A stretch of 53,922 nucleotides of DNA from Thermoleophilia bacterium UBA6103 (GTDB lineage: Bacteria > Actinomycetota > Thermoleophilia > UBA2241): assembly GCA_002423545.1 (NCBI GenBank), contig DIWP01000039.1, forward strand, positions 1-53,922, given 5' to 3'. A program made the translations under genes and the position numbers. The notes under the pieces were generated by a model. The model ran no database searches. It saw nothing but the letters and a program-made list of their open reading frames with translations, and had not been told where the DNA came from. Position 1 is the first letter of the stretch. Each line of letters starts with the position of its first letter. Shown here one piece after another: positions 32,925-40,154 of the stretch.

Positions 32925-32954
32925 GGCGCAACAGAAGAAAGCAAGGAGCGCTCC

Positions 32955-33662
32955 ATGACCACTGACAACAGCATCAAGCGCGACATCGCCGGCGCCCACT
33001 CCACCGCCCGTCAGCGCATGGCCACCACACATCAGCGCTGGCGAGGCCTCGCAAGCCAGCTCGGTAGCGGTGCCGCGGCTGCGTGGCGCGACTACGAAGC
33101 CGCCGTTCGCGAGCTGGAGACCGTCTCCAACTCGGCTGCCCTCCGCGTGGCGCAGCTCCGCAAGGACGACCTGATCCCGGCAGAAGGCCGGCGACGCCTC
33201 ATCGATGAAGCGCTCGCAGACGGCCGCACGAAGCGCGCCGCGGCTGCCAAGCAGATGCAGGCCGCCCGTACCGTCCTGGCCGCCAAGGCTCGCAGCGCCG
33301 CCCTGCCGCGGCTCGATCCGGCGCGCGAGATGGCGGCCCGTGACGAGCTGCGTCTCCTGGCCGATGCCAGCGACGATCCGCTCGACGCTCTCGTGGAGCT
33401 GGCCGCCGCTGAGAGTGATCTGGCGGCCGTCGCCGTGAGCCGCTATGGCGAGTCATACCTGCGGGCGCGTGGTGTCCCGAAGGCACCCGAGCGGCACCTA
33501 CTCGTGCAGGACCGCGCCGTGGACGCCGCCAAGCGCAGCAACGATCCCACCCGGCGGGCAGCAGCGGAGGCGTACGCGGCTCTACCCGAGCTTGACGCGG
33601 CTGCCTCATGCGCACACTTCGTGGCCGATGGTGCGCTGGACGAGGCGAGCGTGGAGTTGTGA
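32955..33662 (+). CDS. Coiled-coil element protein
   Basis: The 235-residue protein begins at an ATG with AAGGAG ten bases upstream. It is predicted almost wholly helical, Ala/Arg/Glu-rich, with long heptad-like stretches (AAWRDYEAAVRELETVSNSAALRVAQLRK; RTVLAAKARSAALPRLDPAREMAARDELRLLAD). It could be a scaffold or minor structural protein, but no family is recognised. It precedes the terminase genes by 170 bases. Confidence 0.6.
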   Translation: MTTDNSIKRDIAGAHSTARQRMATTHQRWRGLASQLGSGAAAAWRDYEAAVRELETVSNSAALRVAQLRKDDLIPAEGRRRLIDEALADGRTKRAAAAKQMQAARTVLAAKARSAALPRLDPAREMAARDELRLLADASDDPLDALVELAAAESDLAAVAVSRYGESYLRARGVPKAPERHLLVQDRAVDAAKRSNDPTRRAAAEAYAALPELDAAASCAHFVADGALDEASVEL

Positions 33663-33732
33663 GCGTCAGCGCACACACTAAAGGCGGCGGCCCTCAGAGA
33701 AGCGGCGCCCGCGCCGTTTGCCGAGTACAGAT

Positions 33733-33742
33733 GGAGTACAAA
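33733..33742 (-). repeat. Inverted internal copy of the arm-type motif
   Basis: GGAGTACAAA is the exact reverse complement of TTTGTACTCC found in pairs at both ends of element 2. It lies in the 170-base non-coding gap before the small terminase gene. Confidence 0.4.
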
Positions 33743-33832
33743 CCGCCGTCGCCGTTGCCGAGAAAGCCGCAGCGTGCAGGCATTTTCTCAGAGCGCCATG
33801 CGAGTACACTGTTCGTAGGTGAGGCCTGAGCG

Positions 33833-34351
33833 ATGCCCCGCGAGTGTAAGGTCTGCGCCCATCCTGAGCGCGATGCAATCGACGCGGCACTCGTCTGTGG
33901 CGATTCGCAGCGCTCGCTCGCGGCCCGCTACGGTCTCACGCCCTCGTCTGTGGCGCGCCACTACCGAAACCACGTCAGCGCGGCCCTCGCGGCGCTGACG
34001 ACGGAGCGGACGGAGCGGACGGAGCAGGCCGGCGGAGGGGCACTCCTGGACCGCGTGGAGGCGCTGATACGGCGCGCTGAGCGCATCCTGGACGCCGCCG
34101 AAGGTGACGGCAAGGTGAGTACCGCCCTGAGCGCTATCAAGGAGCTGCGGGCGCTCCTAGAGCTTCTGGGCAAGGCGACCGGCGAGCTGGACGACAGGCC
34201 GCAGGTGACGATCAACCTGCTCAGCTCGCCAGAATGGCTCCAGATGCGCTCGCAGCTCCTAGGGGCACTGGCACCCTTCCCGCAGGCGCGCATCGCGGCA
34301 GCGGACGTCCTGGAGCTTCCTGCGGCCGATGTGACGGAGGATGAGGCATGA
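33833..34351 (+). CDS. Terminase small subunit-like protein
   Basis: The 172-residue protein has an N-terminal CKVCAHPERDAIDAALVCGDSQRSLAARYGLTPSSVARHYRNH, combining a short Cys pair with a helix-turn-helix. A helical middle and a C-terminal region follow (TINLLSSPEWLQMRSQLLGALAPFPQARIAAADVL) that is seen in small terminase-like phage proteins. It overlaps the terminase ATPase gene by four bases and should recognise packaging sites. It is unrelated by eye to the small terminase of element 1. Confidence 0.72.
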   Translation: MPRECKVCAHPERDAIDAALVCGDSQRSLAARYGLTPSSVARHYRNHVSAALAALTTERTERTEQAGGGALLDRVEALIRRAERILDAAEGDGKVSTALSAIKELRALLELLGKATGELDDRPQVTINLLSSPEWLQMRSQLLGALAPFPQARIAAADVLELPAADVTEDEA

Positions 34352-35121
34352 GCAAGCTGGCCGCCGACCTCGCCCGCGCCCTGGACCCTGTACGCCTCGC
34401 GGAGGGGATCGGCATGCTCCCGGACGAGTGGCAGGCCGACGTGCTGCGCAGCTCGCACCCGCGCATCCTGCTCAACTGTTGCCGGCAGTCGGGCAAGTCG
34501 ACCACGGCGGCCGTCAAGGCGGTGCACGTCGCCGTCTATGAGCCCGGCAGCCTCACCCTCTGCCTCTCGCCCTCGCTGCGCCAGTCGCAGGAACTCTTCC
34601 GCAAGGTCCTCACGACGTACCGGACGCTCGGGCGCCCGGTCGCATCGGAAGGTGAGAACGCCCTGAGCCTCACCCTGGAGAACGGCTCCCGCGTCGTCTC
34701 CCTGCCGGGCACGGAGGGCACAATCCGCGCCTACAGTGCCGTGCGTCTCCTACTGGTCGACGAGGCCGCCCGCGTCCCGGATGAGACGATGGCCGCGGTG
34801 CGTCCCATGCTGGCCGTCTCGGACGGGCAGATGATCGCCCTCTCGACGCCGTGGGGCTGCCGTGGCTGGTGGTATGAGGCATGGGAGAGCGGCGGCGCCA
34901 CTTGGAAGCGCGTGCGGGTGCCGGCGAGCGAGTGTCCGCGCATCGCGCCGGCCTTCCTGGCCGAAGAGAGGGCCGCTCTGGGCTCGTGGGTCTACTCGCA
35001 GGAGTACGAGTGCAGCTTCGCCGCGACCTCCACGCAGCTCTTCTCTGAGGACCACCTGCGCGCCATGTACGACGCTCAGGTCCAGCCACTCTTCCCAACC
35101 GAAGGAGACCACCATGCCTAA
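34348..35121 (+). CDS. Terminase large subunit, ATPase domain as separate protein
   Basis: The 257-residue protein has only the packaging ATPase: Walker A CRQSGKST (residues 45-52), Walker B LLLVDEA (134-140), and the coupling motif ALSTPWG. Its end (SWVYSQEYECSFAATSTQLFSEDHL) is the usual junction to the nuclease domain. The nuclease is encoded by the next gene, which overlaps by 8 bases in a different frame. Large terminases normally have both domains in one chain of 420-600 residues. Confidence 0.85.
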   Translation: MSKLAADLARALDPVRLAEGIGMLPDEWQADVLRSSHPRILLNCCRQSGKSTTAAVKAVHVAVYEPGSLTLCLSPSLRQSQELFRKVLTTYRTLGRPVASEGENALSLTLENGSRVVSLPGTEGTIRAYSAVRLLLVDEAARVPDETMAAVRPMLAVSDGQMIALSTPWGCRGWWYEAWESGGATWKRVRVPASECPRIAPAFLAEERAALGSWVYSQEYECSFAATSTQLFSEDHLRAMYDAQVQPLFPTEGDHHA

Positions 35122-35839
35122 CTACGTCATCGGCCTGGACCTCGGCAAGCAACGCGACTACAGCGCCGCCGTCGTCACGGAACGTGTACAGGTGATCGTG
35201 TCGCCTCAAGCTGTCCCGGACGCCGCCTATGAGGTGGACGAACGCCTGGTGGTCGACACCTACCATGTGCGCCACATCCAACGCTGGCCGCTGGGCACGC
35301 CGTACGGGGCCGTGGTGGACGACGTGGCTGACCTCATGCGTACGCCTGAGTTCCGTCGCCGGGCGGTGCTACTCTTCGACGCGACCGGCGTCGGCGGGGC
35401 CGTGGGCGACATGTTCAGCAAGGCCCACCGTGCCGACCGCATGGGCGACTACCGGCCGCGCAGCGTGACCCTCACCGGCGGCTTCTCTCGCGACCTGCCC
35501 GCCGATGATCGCAGCGAGCGCGGCACGGCGGTCCACAAGGGCGACCTCGTCTCGCGCCTTGTCGCCCTGTTCGAATCCGAGCGCATCAAGCTGCCGCTCG
35601 GCTTGCCGCTCGCCGACGCCCTCGAGAAGGAGCTGCGCGCCTTCACCCTCAAGCAGACGAAGGCCGGCGCGCTGACCTTCGAGGCCAAGCGCGAGTCCGA
35701 CCATGACGACCTTGTGATCGCCCTCGCCCTGTCGGTCTGGTACCGCCATCGGCACGACGAACCACGGTACCTGAGCCCGAACGACGAACTCCTGGAGAAG
35801 CCCTGGGCGGTCGCGACCAACTGGAGCCCTCATGGCTGA
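35114..35839 (+). CDS. Terminase large subunit, nuclease domain as separate protein
   Basis: The 241-residue protein begins at its own ATG with GAAGGAG 8 bases upstream. It holds the RNase H-like terminase nuclease: YVIGLDLGKQRDYSAAVV with the first Asp, LLFDATGVGGAVGDMF with the second, and ESDHDDLVIALALSVWY with the last metal ligand. All expected acidic residues are present. With the preceding ATPase it makes a two-gene large terminase, either by an old frameshift or as a natural split. Confidence 0.83.
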   Translation: MPNYVIGLDLGKQRDYSAAVVTERVQVIVSPQAVPDAAYEVDERLVVDTYHVRHIQRWPLGTPYGAVVDDVADLMRTPEFRRRAVLLFDATGVGGAVGDMFSKAHRADRMGDYRPRSVTLTGGFSRDLPADDRSERGTAVHKGDLVSRLVALFESERIKLPLGLPLADALEKELRAFTLKQTKAGALTFEAKRESDHDDLVIALALSVWYRHRHDEPRYLSPNDELLEKPWAVATNWSPHG

Positions 35840-36227
35840 GTACACCTGCCATGTGTGCGGCCGGCGCGCCGGTGATGCGGCGCCCATCCGGCCGCAACGA
35901 GCGCCGCGAAGAACTGAGGGCCGAGCGCCGCGCGAATCCGAGCGACTGAGAGGCGACATGGAGACCGAACAGCAGGCACAGGATCGACACGAGGTTCAGC
36001 ACCAACGGCGTGAGGCGGCCGTGCGGGAGATAGAGGCCCGGCTCGACAAGCTGGCACCGCTCGTTGCCGACGCCGTCGATGCCGACGCACAGTGCCGCGC
36101 GACAGCCAACCGGCTCGGCTTGCCATCCGCCTACCACGACGTGCGTGAGAGGCTCGCCAAGCGCCTGCACTGGCACCTCAGGCTTCTGCGGCCGTACGTC
36201 CCCTACGAGGGCGAGCCGGACATCTGA
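35832..36227 (+). CDS. Zinc-ribbon and coiled-coil small protein
   Basis: The 131-residue protein starts with a C-x2-C pair (MAEYTCHVCGRR), probably half of a zinc site. A long charged helix (ESERLRGDMETEQQAQDRHEV through VREIEARLDKLAPLVADAVDADAQC) and a basic C-terminus follow. It overlaps the nuclease gene by 8 bases, and its 3' end overlaps the convergent gene by 50 bases. No function is recognised; a packaging accessory is possible. Confidence 0.6.
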   Translation: MAEYTCHVCGRRAGDAAPIRPQRAPRRTEGRAPRESERLRGDMETEQQAQDRHEVQHQRREAAVREIEARLDKLAPLVADAVDADAQCRATANRLGLPSAYHDVRERLAKRLHWHLRLLRPYVPYEGEPDI

Positions 36228-36753
36228 CAGCAGCGGTATGCGGCGGCGCTGGCGTGTAGAAGTCCTGCGCAGCCCAGCGCGCCGCGGCCCGGCTGAAGAC
36301 CCTGAGCCGGCGATGCGGCTTGACCGGGTAGGCGCTCGACAGCTCATAGACGCCGTTGTGTCGGCGCAGCATGACGACCATGCTCCAATCGACCGGCGCC
36401 ACACAGATACGTCCCCGGCGCTCACGCCACCAGACGACCCTGATGCTGCCTTCGGCGAGCCGCTCCAAGGTCCAGCGCACCCGCGGCAGGTGAGCACAGC
36501 GCCGCAGGCTGAGCTGGCGCGTCGCCTCCGTCCGCTGCCGCGTGCTGTCCGTGATCAAGTGCCAGAACGTCGTATCCCTCCCGTCTCCCGCCTTGCCGTC
36601 GTAGGCGACCACCGGCAGGCCCCACAGCCGGATATCGGCTGCCAGCGTCGCCGAGTAGTCTCGCCACAGCGCATCAACGTAGTCGCCGACCGTGCCGGGG
36701 AAGTCGGAGATCGCAAAGAGCGCCGGCATGTCCAGCTCGTTGTCGGCGGTCAT
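36178..36753 (-). CDS. PBECR/RelE-like nuclease candidate
   Basis: The 191-residue protein starts at ATG 36753, overlapping the winged-helix gene by four bases. Its middle has the layout I associate with phage Barnase-EndoU-ColicinE5/D-RelE-like (PBECR) domains: TTFWHLITDS, R-x2-R-C-x2-L-P-R-V-R-W, W-W-R-E-R-R-G-R-I, a V-x-M-L-R-R strand and YELSSAYPV-K with basic residues. Such domains are toxic or RNA-cleaving nucleases carried by phages. The C-terminus is basic and low complexity. I infer an RNase-like effector; no immunity gene is identified unless the upstream partner serves. Confidence 0.6.
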   Translation of the reverse strand: MTADNELDMPALFAISDFPGTVGDYVDALWRDYSATLAADIRLWGLPVVAYDGKAGDGRDTTFWHLITDSTRQRTEATRQLSLRRCAHLPRVRWTLERLAEGSIRVVWWRERRGRICVAPVDWSMVVMLRRHNGVYELSSAYPVKPHRRLRVFSRAAARWAAQDFYTPAPPHTAAVRCPARPRRGRTAAEA

Positions 36754-37097
36754 GACGTGCAGCCATCGTCGCGCACGATCTGCCGCAGCGCCGTGATGAA
36801 TGAGACGTGCGTCCAAGGCTTCGGCCGCCGGCAGCCGCGATAGGTGTAGCCCGGGGTGCCACGCTCGCCGTCGATGAGGTGCCCGAGGTGGCGCCAGTAC
36901 TCGACCATGCGGTGGATCGTCCAGACGTCGCCTGTGCCCAGCAGGCGAGTCAGGTAGACGGGCTCGCCGGGGTGGTCGCGCCAGCCCTCCATCAGGAGCG
37001 ACAGCACCTTGTCGGTGGCGTCGGGGTCGTGCTGGATGTTGTAGCCGTCGTTCGGCACGTAGCGCGGCAGTGGTCTGGTCGAGGTTGTCTCGGCCAT
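36750..37097 (-). CDS. Conserved element protein, winged-helix-like (copy 2)
   Basis: The 115-residue protein (MAETTSTRPLPRYVPNDG) is nearly identical in its core to the element 1 protein at 19683-20132. It has the same acidic first helix, the helix pair TGDVWTIHRMVEYWRHLGHLID and the wing TPGYTYRGCRRPKPW. It ends sooner (FITALRQIVRDDGCTS). The start has AGGAGGAGGC about 7 bases upstream. It is paired with a nuclease-like gene here and a GDSL hydrolase in element 1. The conserved pairing suggests a mobile regulator-plus-effector cassette. Confidence 0.75.
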   Translation of the reverse strand: MAETTSTRPLPRYVPNDGYNIQHDPDATDKVLSLLMEGWRDHPGEPVYLTRLLGTGDVWTIHRMVEYWRHLGHLIDGERGTPGYTYRGCRRPKPWTHVSFITALRQIVRDDGCTS

Positions 37098-37125
37098 GAT
37101 GCCTCCTCCTAGTGCGTGACCGTGG

Positions 37126-37146
37126 TTTGTACTCCATTTGTACTCC
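37126..37146. repeat. Right integrase arm-type sites (element 2)
   Basis: TTTGTACTCC occurs at 37126-37135 and 37137-37146, 11 bp apart, about 150 bp inside attR, matching the pair beside attL. Confidence 0.55.
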
Positions 37147-37298
37147 GCGACCGCTGATAACAGACCCAGCGTCGCTGAGACTCGCTTTCGCCGAGTGAGA
37201 CGAAAGCGGATAGAAGTCCCTGCAAGCGGCGGGCTTCTGCTGCGACAAGGGCGCTTGACTGAGACACGAGCGGCGAGCCTGAGACGGCTGCGGGCGAG

Positions 37299-37336
37299 TC
37301 CGCGTGTCGTAGGTTCGAGTCCTACCGCCGCTACCA
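37299..37336 (+). repeat. attR of element 2 (tRNA-Met 3' fragment)
   Basis: A perfect 38-base copy of the tRNA-Met 3' half. No D arm or 5' acceptor strand precedes it, so it is not a functional tRNA. Confidence 0.92.
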
Positions 37337-37466
37337 GCCGCTGCCGGCGTGACAGTCAGCGTGACAGCCAGCCGGCCCGTCACCGGCTCGCACTTCGATC
37401 CTCTTGCCGCATCCCGCCAGCATCCCGCCGGCACCGACGTCACACCTGTGCGGTCCCGGTACACCC

Positions 37467-37499
37467 ACGTCACACCCACGTCGCACCAACGTCGCACCG
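37467..37499. repeat. Three 11-bp tandem repeats
   Basis: Units begin at 37467, 37478 and 37489 with consensus ACGTCRCACCN, and a weaker fourth follows. The helical-turn period suggests a protein-binding array; the protein is unknown. Confidence 0.45.
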
Positions 37500-37750
37500 G
37501 CGTCAGGTCTCTGCCGTGTCCGGCAGTCGTACAGTCCCGGTACATCCTCGAGGCGGTCGGCTCTCGCGGGTGCATGAGAGTGCCGGTATCACTCGACTCT
37601 TCGACGACGTCCGCACCCGGCCGGGCGTTCCCGCTGGTGCCCGCCCCTGCCGCGACCGGGCGCTGCGCAGCGCTGCACGGACTCACAGGCGGCCGCCCGA
37701 AGTCCATCGGTGACCGTCAGAAGGAGTCTGTGGACGGTGGATGGGGGCAG

Positions 37751-37782
37751 GGGGCGCCGGTCGGCAGGGTGACCGGCGCCCC
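37751..37782. terminator. Terminator-like hairpin
   Basis: A 12-bp perfect inverted repeat (37751-37762 with 37771-37782) has an 8-base loop and no T tract. It is the first strong hairpin downstream of the original tRNA-Met locus. Confidence 0.5.
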
Positions 37783-38045
37783 CTGGATCGGCAGCTCTGA
37801 CCGGGACCGGTCGCGGCTGCCAAGGGGCAGGGAGGATGCTAGAGGCGGTGTGTGAGAAGCGTGTGAAGAGCGCGCGAATCCTGCACGAATGTGAGCCCTC
37901 GTCGTGACCCGGCGGCGAGGCGACCCGGGGTCGGGCGACGGTGTCGTCTCGTTCGCCCGGCAAGGCGTGACTACGGCCGTGACTTCGGGAAGGAGTGGCG
38001 GTCGTGGTCCTCGAATCCTGATCAGACGAAGCTTTCTGTAAGCAT

Positions 38046-38072
38046 GGAAGCTGGAAGCGCGTTATCATCGTC
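38046..38072 (+). promoter_or_regulatory. Possible ECF-type autoregulated promoter
   Basis: GGAAGC (38046-38051) and CGTC (38069-38072) are 17 bp apart, like the GGAAC/CGTC boxes recognised by many ECF sigma factors. Transcription would start at or next to the ATG at 38076, giving a leaderless message, which would explain the lack of a ribosome-binding site. Confidence 0.35.
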
Positions 38073-38075
38073 GGG

Positions 38076-40154
38076 ATGGCACTCACACTCCAGGAAGCAC
38101 AGGACGTCATCGACGCCGGTTCGCCCGATGCGATCGGGGATGCGGCGTTCGTCTCCGCGCTGAGGGCGGAGCGTCCGGATGCCTACCAGCGGCTCGTCGA
38201 GCTTTACCAGACGCCGCTTTTCAACCTCGCTCTGCGCATCGTGCAGGACCGTGAAGATGCACGCGACGTGGTGCAGGAGGTCTTCATCAAGGCCCTGCGC
38301 TCGTTGCCGGAGACGCAGGGACGTCTTCATGTGCGCGCCTGGCTGTACAGGGTCACGATCAACGCCTCGTATGACCACCTCCGGGCCGCTCGCCGCCGAC
38401 CCCTGCCGATCGAGGGCGCCGAGCTCGATCGTCCGTCGCCGATCGACGAGATCAGGCGCGCGGAGCTGGCGTGGCTGTTCGGTGAGACGCTGCAGACGCT
38501 GCCGGAGCGGCAGAAGGTCGCGCTCGTGCTCAAGGACGTCCATGGGCTCCCGCACAGCGAGATCGCCGAGGCGCTCGGGATATCTCGCGGATCGGCCGAG
38601 GTCCTGCTGTTCCGGGCGCGACACAGCTTCCGGAGGCGGTTCACGGCGCTGTGCGGCGACGACGACGTAGCGCAGCCGTGCCGGTTCGCCGAACGCGAGG
38701 CGGCGCATGCCGTCGGCGCCGGGCTGCCTGCCGCGCGTCGCAAGCGACTGCTCGAGCACGCCCGCACATGTCCGGCGTGTCGCCGGACCATCGAGTCGTG
38801 GGGCGATGCCGCCGTCGGGCTGGCCGTCGTGTTCCCGCTCGTCTCTCTGTCGGAAGGTACGGCCGCGGCGGCCGGGATAGGCTCGGCGGCCACGGTCTGC
38901 GATGTCGCCGCCTCGGGCGCCGTTGGCCTTGGGCTGGCGGCCGGGTCGGGCGCCGGAGCTTCTACGTTCGGCGCCGCGAGCGTCGCCGGCGGGGGTGCCG
39001 GGTTCGGAGCTGCGGGCGGCCTGGCTGGCGGTCTGTGTTCTGCCGGCACGCTGGCCGGCGGAGTGACCGTGAGTGGCATCATCGCCAAGCTGGTGACCAT
39101 GGTGACCGTCAAGGCGACCGCCGCGGTGGTCGCCGGTGCGTGTGCCGTGACGGCCGGCGGCGTCGTCGGCGCCGAGCTCGTCAAGAAGCACGACGGTCGT
39201 CCTGCGGCGACGCAGGCGAGTGTCGTCCTGCCGGCGGGCGCCGAGGAGGATCGGTCGGCCGGGAGCACCCAGGTCGCCGCTCCCGTCCGCACGTCGGGCG
39301 GGGCCGGGCGGGCGGCCTCCAGCCGGGTCGCGGAGGCGGGCGCGGCGTCGGCCTCCGATCGGGCAGCGCTGACGTCGCCCGATGCGGCTGCGGCCTCTGC
39401 CGCCGGGGAGGTGCTGGTGGTCGCTCTCGATCTGTCGGACGGCGACACTGCAACGACGTATGCGCTCGTGCTTCTCGACGGCCGGCCGTTGCCTGCGGGC
39501 CTGTGGAGCCAGGCGCTGATGCTCCGCGACGAGGGACACCCGTGGTCGGTCATCGCGTCGTCTCTGGGCTTCGATCTGGTGACGTACACGGGATGCATGA
39601 CGGCGGCCGGTCCGGGGATCTGGACGGCGCCGCCGGATGCGTGCACCGATGATCCCTCGACCTGTGTGACCGTCGCGGCCGCTGCCGTCGCCCCGGACGC
39701 CGACCCCGTCCCTGAGACCGTCGTTGCCCCGGACGCCGATCCGGCGGTCGTGCCGCCGCCGGTCACCGGCTCGGAAGAGGCGGCCACCGTGCCGCCGGCC
39801 CCGGGGCCGGAAGAGGAGACGGCCGTTCCGTCGGCGGATGAGGAGGGACCTGCGTACGAGGGTGGGGATGCTGTTTACGGGGACGGCGACCCCTGTGAGG
39901 GCGGTGGGCTTCCTGAGGGCGGTGACCTTCCCGACGGGGCCGACGCGGTGACGGAGTCCGGCGCTGCGCCGAGCGGTGAGACCGAAGCCTCGACCGCCGA
40001 AGCCTCAGCCTCGAGCGCCGAAGCCTCAGCCTCGAGCGCCGAAGTCTCAGCCTCGACTCCCGTCGTGACCTGCGACCCTGTGCCCGCGGACGAGCCGCCG
40101 CTGCACGCAGCCCCGCCGTCGGACGATGCCTCTCTCGGGACCGCCATCGACTAG
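38076..40154 (+). CDS. ECF sigma factor fused to zinc-finger/membrane anti-sigma-like region
   Basis: The 692-residue protein begins as an ECF sigma factor: sigma2 at about residues 35-105 (YQRLVELYQTPLFNLALRIV, DARDVVQEVFIKAL) and sigma4 at about 135-190 (TLPERQKVALVLKDVHGLPHSEIAEALGIS). It continues into a zf-HC2-like motif (H228-x3-C232-x2-C235), a glycine/alanine-rich stretch and one or two membrane segments around 330-370. The last 320 residues are acidic and low complexity and should lie outside the cell, with a 21-bp tandem repeat near the end. It thus looks like sigma and anti-sigma on one membrane-tethered chain. Release would need proteolysis or a conformational change. Typical ECF factors have about 180-200 residues. 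Confidence 0.85.
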   Translation: MALTLQEAQDVIDAGSPDAIGDAAFVSALRAERPDAYQRLVELYQTPLFNLALRIVQDREDARDVVQEVFIKALRSLPETQGRLHVRAWLYRVTINASYDHLRAARRRPLPIEGAELDRPSPIDEIRRAELAWLFGETLQTLPERQKVALVLKDVHGLPHSEIAEALGISRGSAEVLLFRARHSFRRRFTALCGDDDVAQPCRFAEREAAHAVGAGLPAARRKRLLEHARTCPACRRTIESWGDAAVGLAVVFPLVSLSEGTAAAAGIGSAATVCDVAASGAVGLGLAAGSGAGASTFGAASVAGGGAGFGAAGGLAGGLCSAGTLAGGVTVSGIIAKLVTMVTVKATAAVVAGACAVTAGGVVGAELVKKHDGRPAATQASVVLPAGAEEDRSAGSTQVAAPVRTSGGAGRAASSRVAEAGAASASDRAALTSPDAAAASAAGEVLVVALDLSDGDTATTYALVLLDGRPLPAGLWSQALMLRDEGHPWSVIASSLGFDLVTYTGCMTAAGPGIWTAPPDACTDDPSTCVTVAAAAVAPDADPVPETVVAPDADPAVVPPPVTGSEEAATVPPAPGPEEETAVPSADEEGPAYEGGDAVYGDGDPCEGGGLPEGGDLPDGADAVTESGAAPSGETEASTAEASASSAEASASSAEVSASTPVVTCDPVPADEPPLHAAPPSDDASLGTAID
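39999..40057 (+). repeat. 21-bp tandem repeats in the sigma factor tail
   Basis: Two identical 21-bp units (39999-40019, 40020-40040) and most of a third encode A-E-A-S-A-S-S repeats in the extracytoplasmic tail. The length is probably variable between strains. Confidence 0.7.

Larger units (their letters stand above)
28282..37336. mobile_element. Element 2: integrated phage-like element or satellite in tRNA-Met
   Basis: The 9.05-kb element is bounded by perfect 38-bp direct repeats (28282-28319 and 37299-37336) taken from the tRNA-Met 3' half. A leftward int and HTH gene meet a rightward operon at overlapping divergent promoters. The rightward operon has a regulator, an excisionase-like protein, a RepA-like ATPase, iteron-like repeats, a tail-fibre-like protein, a coiled-coil protein, small terminase, terminase ATPase, terminase nuclease and a zinc-ribbon protein. 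At the right end a leftward pair encodes a winged-helix-like protein and a nuclease-like protein. There is no portal, capsid or protease. The layout is close to phage-inducible islands. Confidence 0.88.
37337..38075. other. Non-coding region between element 2 and the sigma factor gene
   Basis: These 739 bases have open frames but none with a ribosome site or protein-like composition. They hold three 11-bp tandem units of the type ACGTCRCACCN (37467-37499), two copies of GTCCCGGTACA (37453, 37534), a 12-bp terminator-like hairpin (37751-37782) and a possible ECF promoter (38046-38072). It was the sequence downstream of tRNA-Met before integration. Confidence 0.45.

Noticed and set aside
37299..37336. 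Apparent second tRNA-Met
   Set aside because: Only the 3' half is present; there is no 5' acceptor strand or D arm. It is attR of element 2.
37349..37855. Open frames of up to 190 codons in the gap before the sigma factor gene
   Set aside because: No start signals, and composition typical of GC-rich non-coding DNA; overlapping frames on both strands are equally open.
39999..40057. Tandem repeats considered as CRISPR or an origin
   Set aside because: The units are contiguous and in frame in the sigma factor tail; they encode Ala/Ser/Glu repeats.
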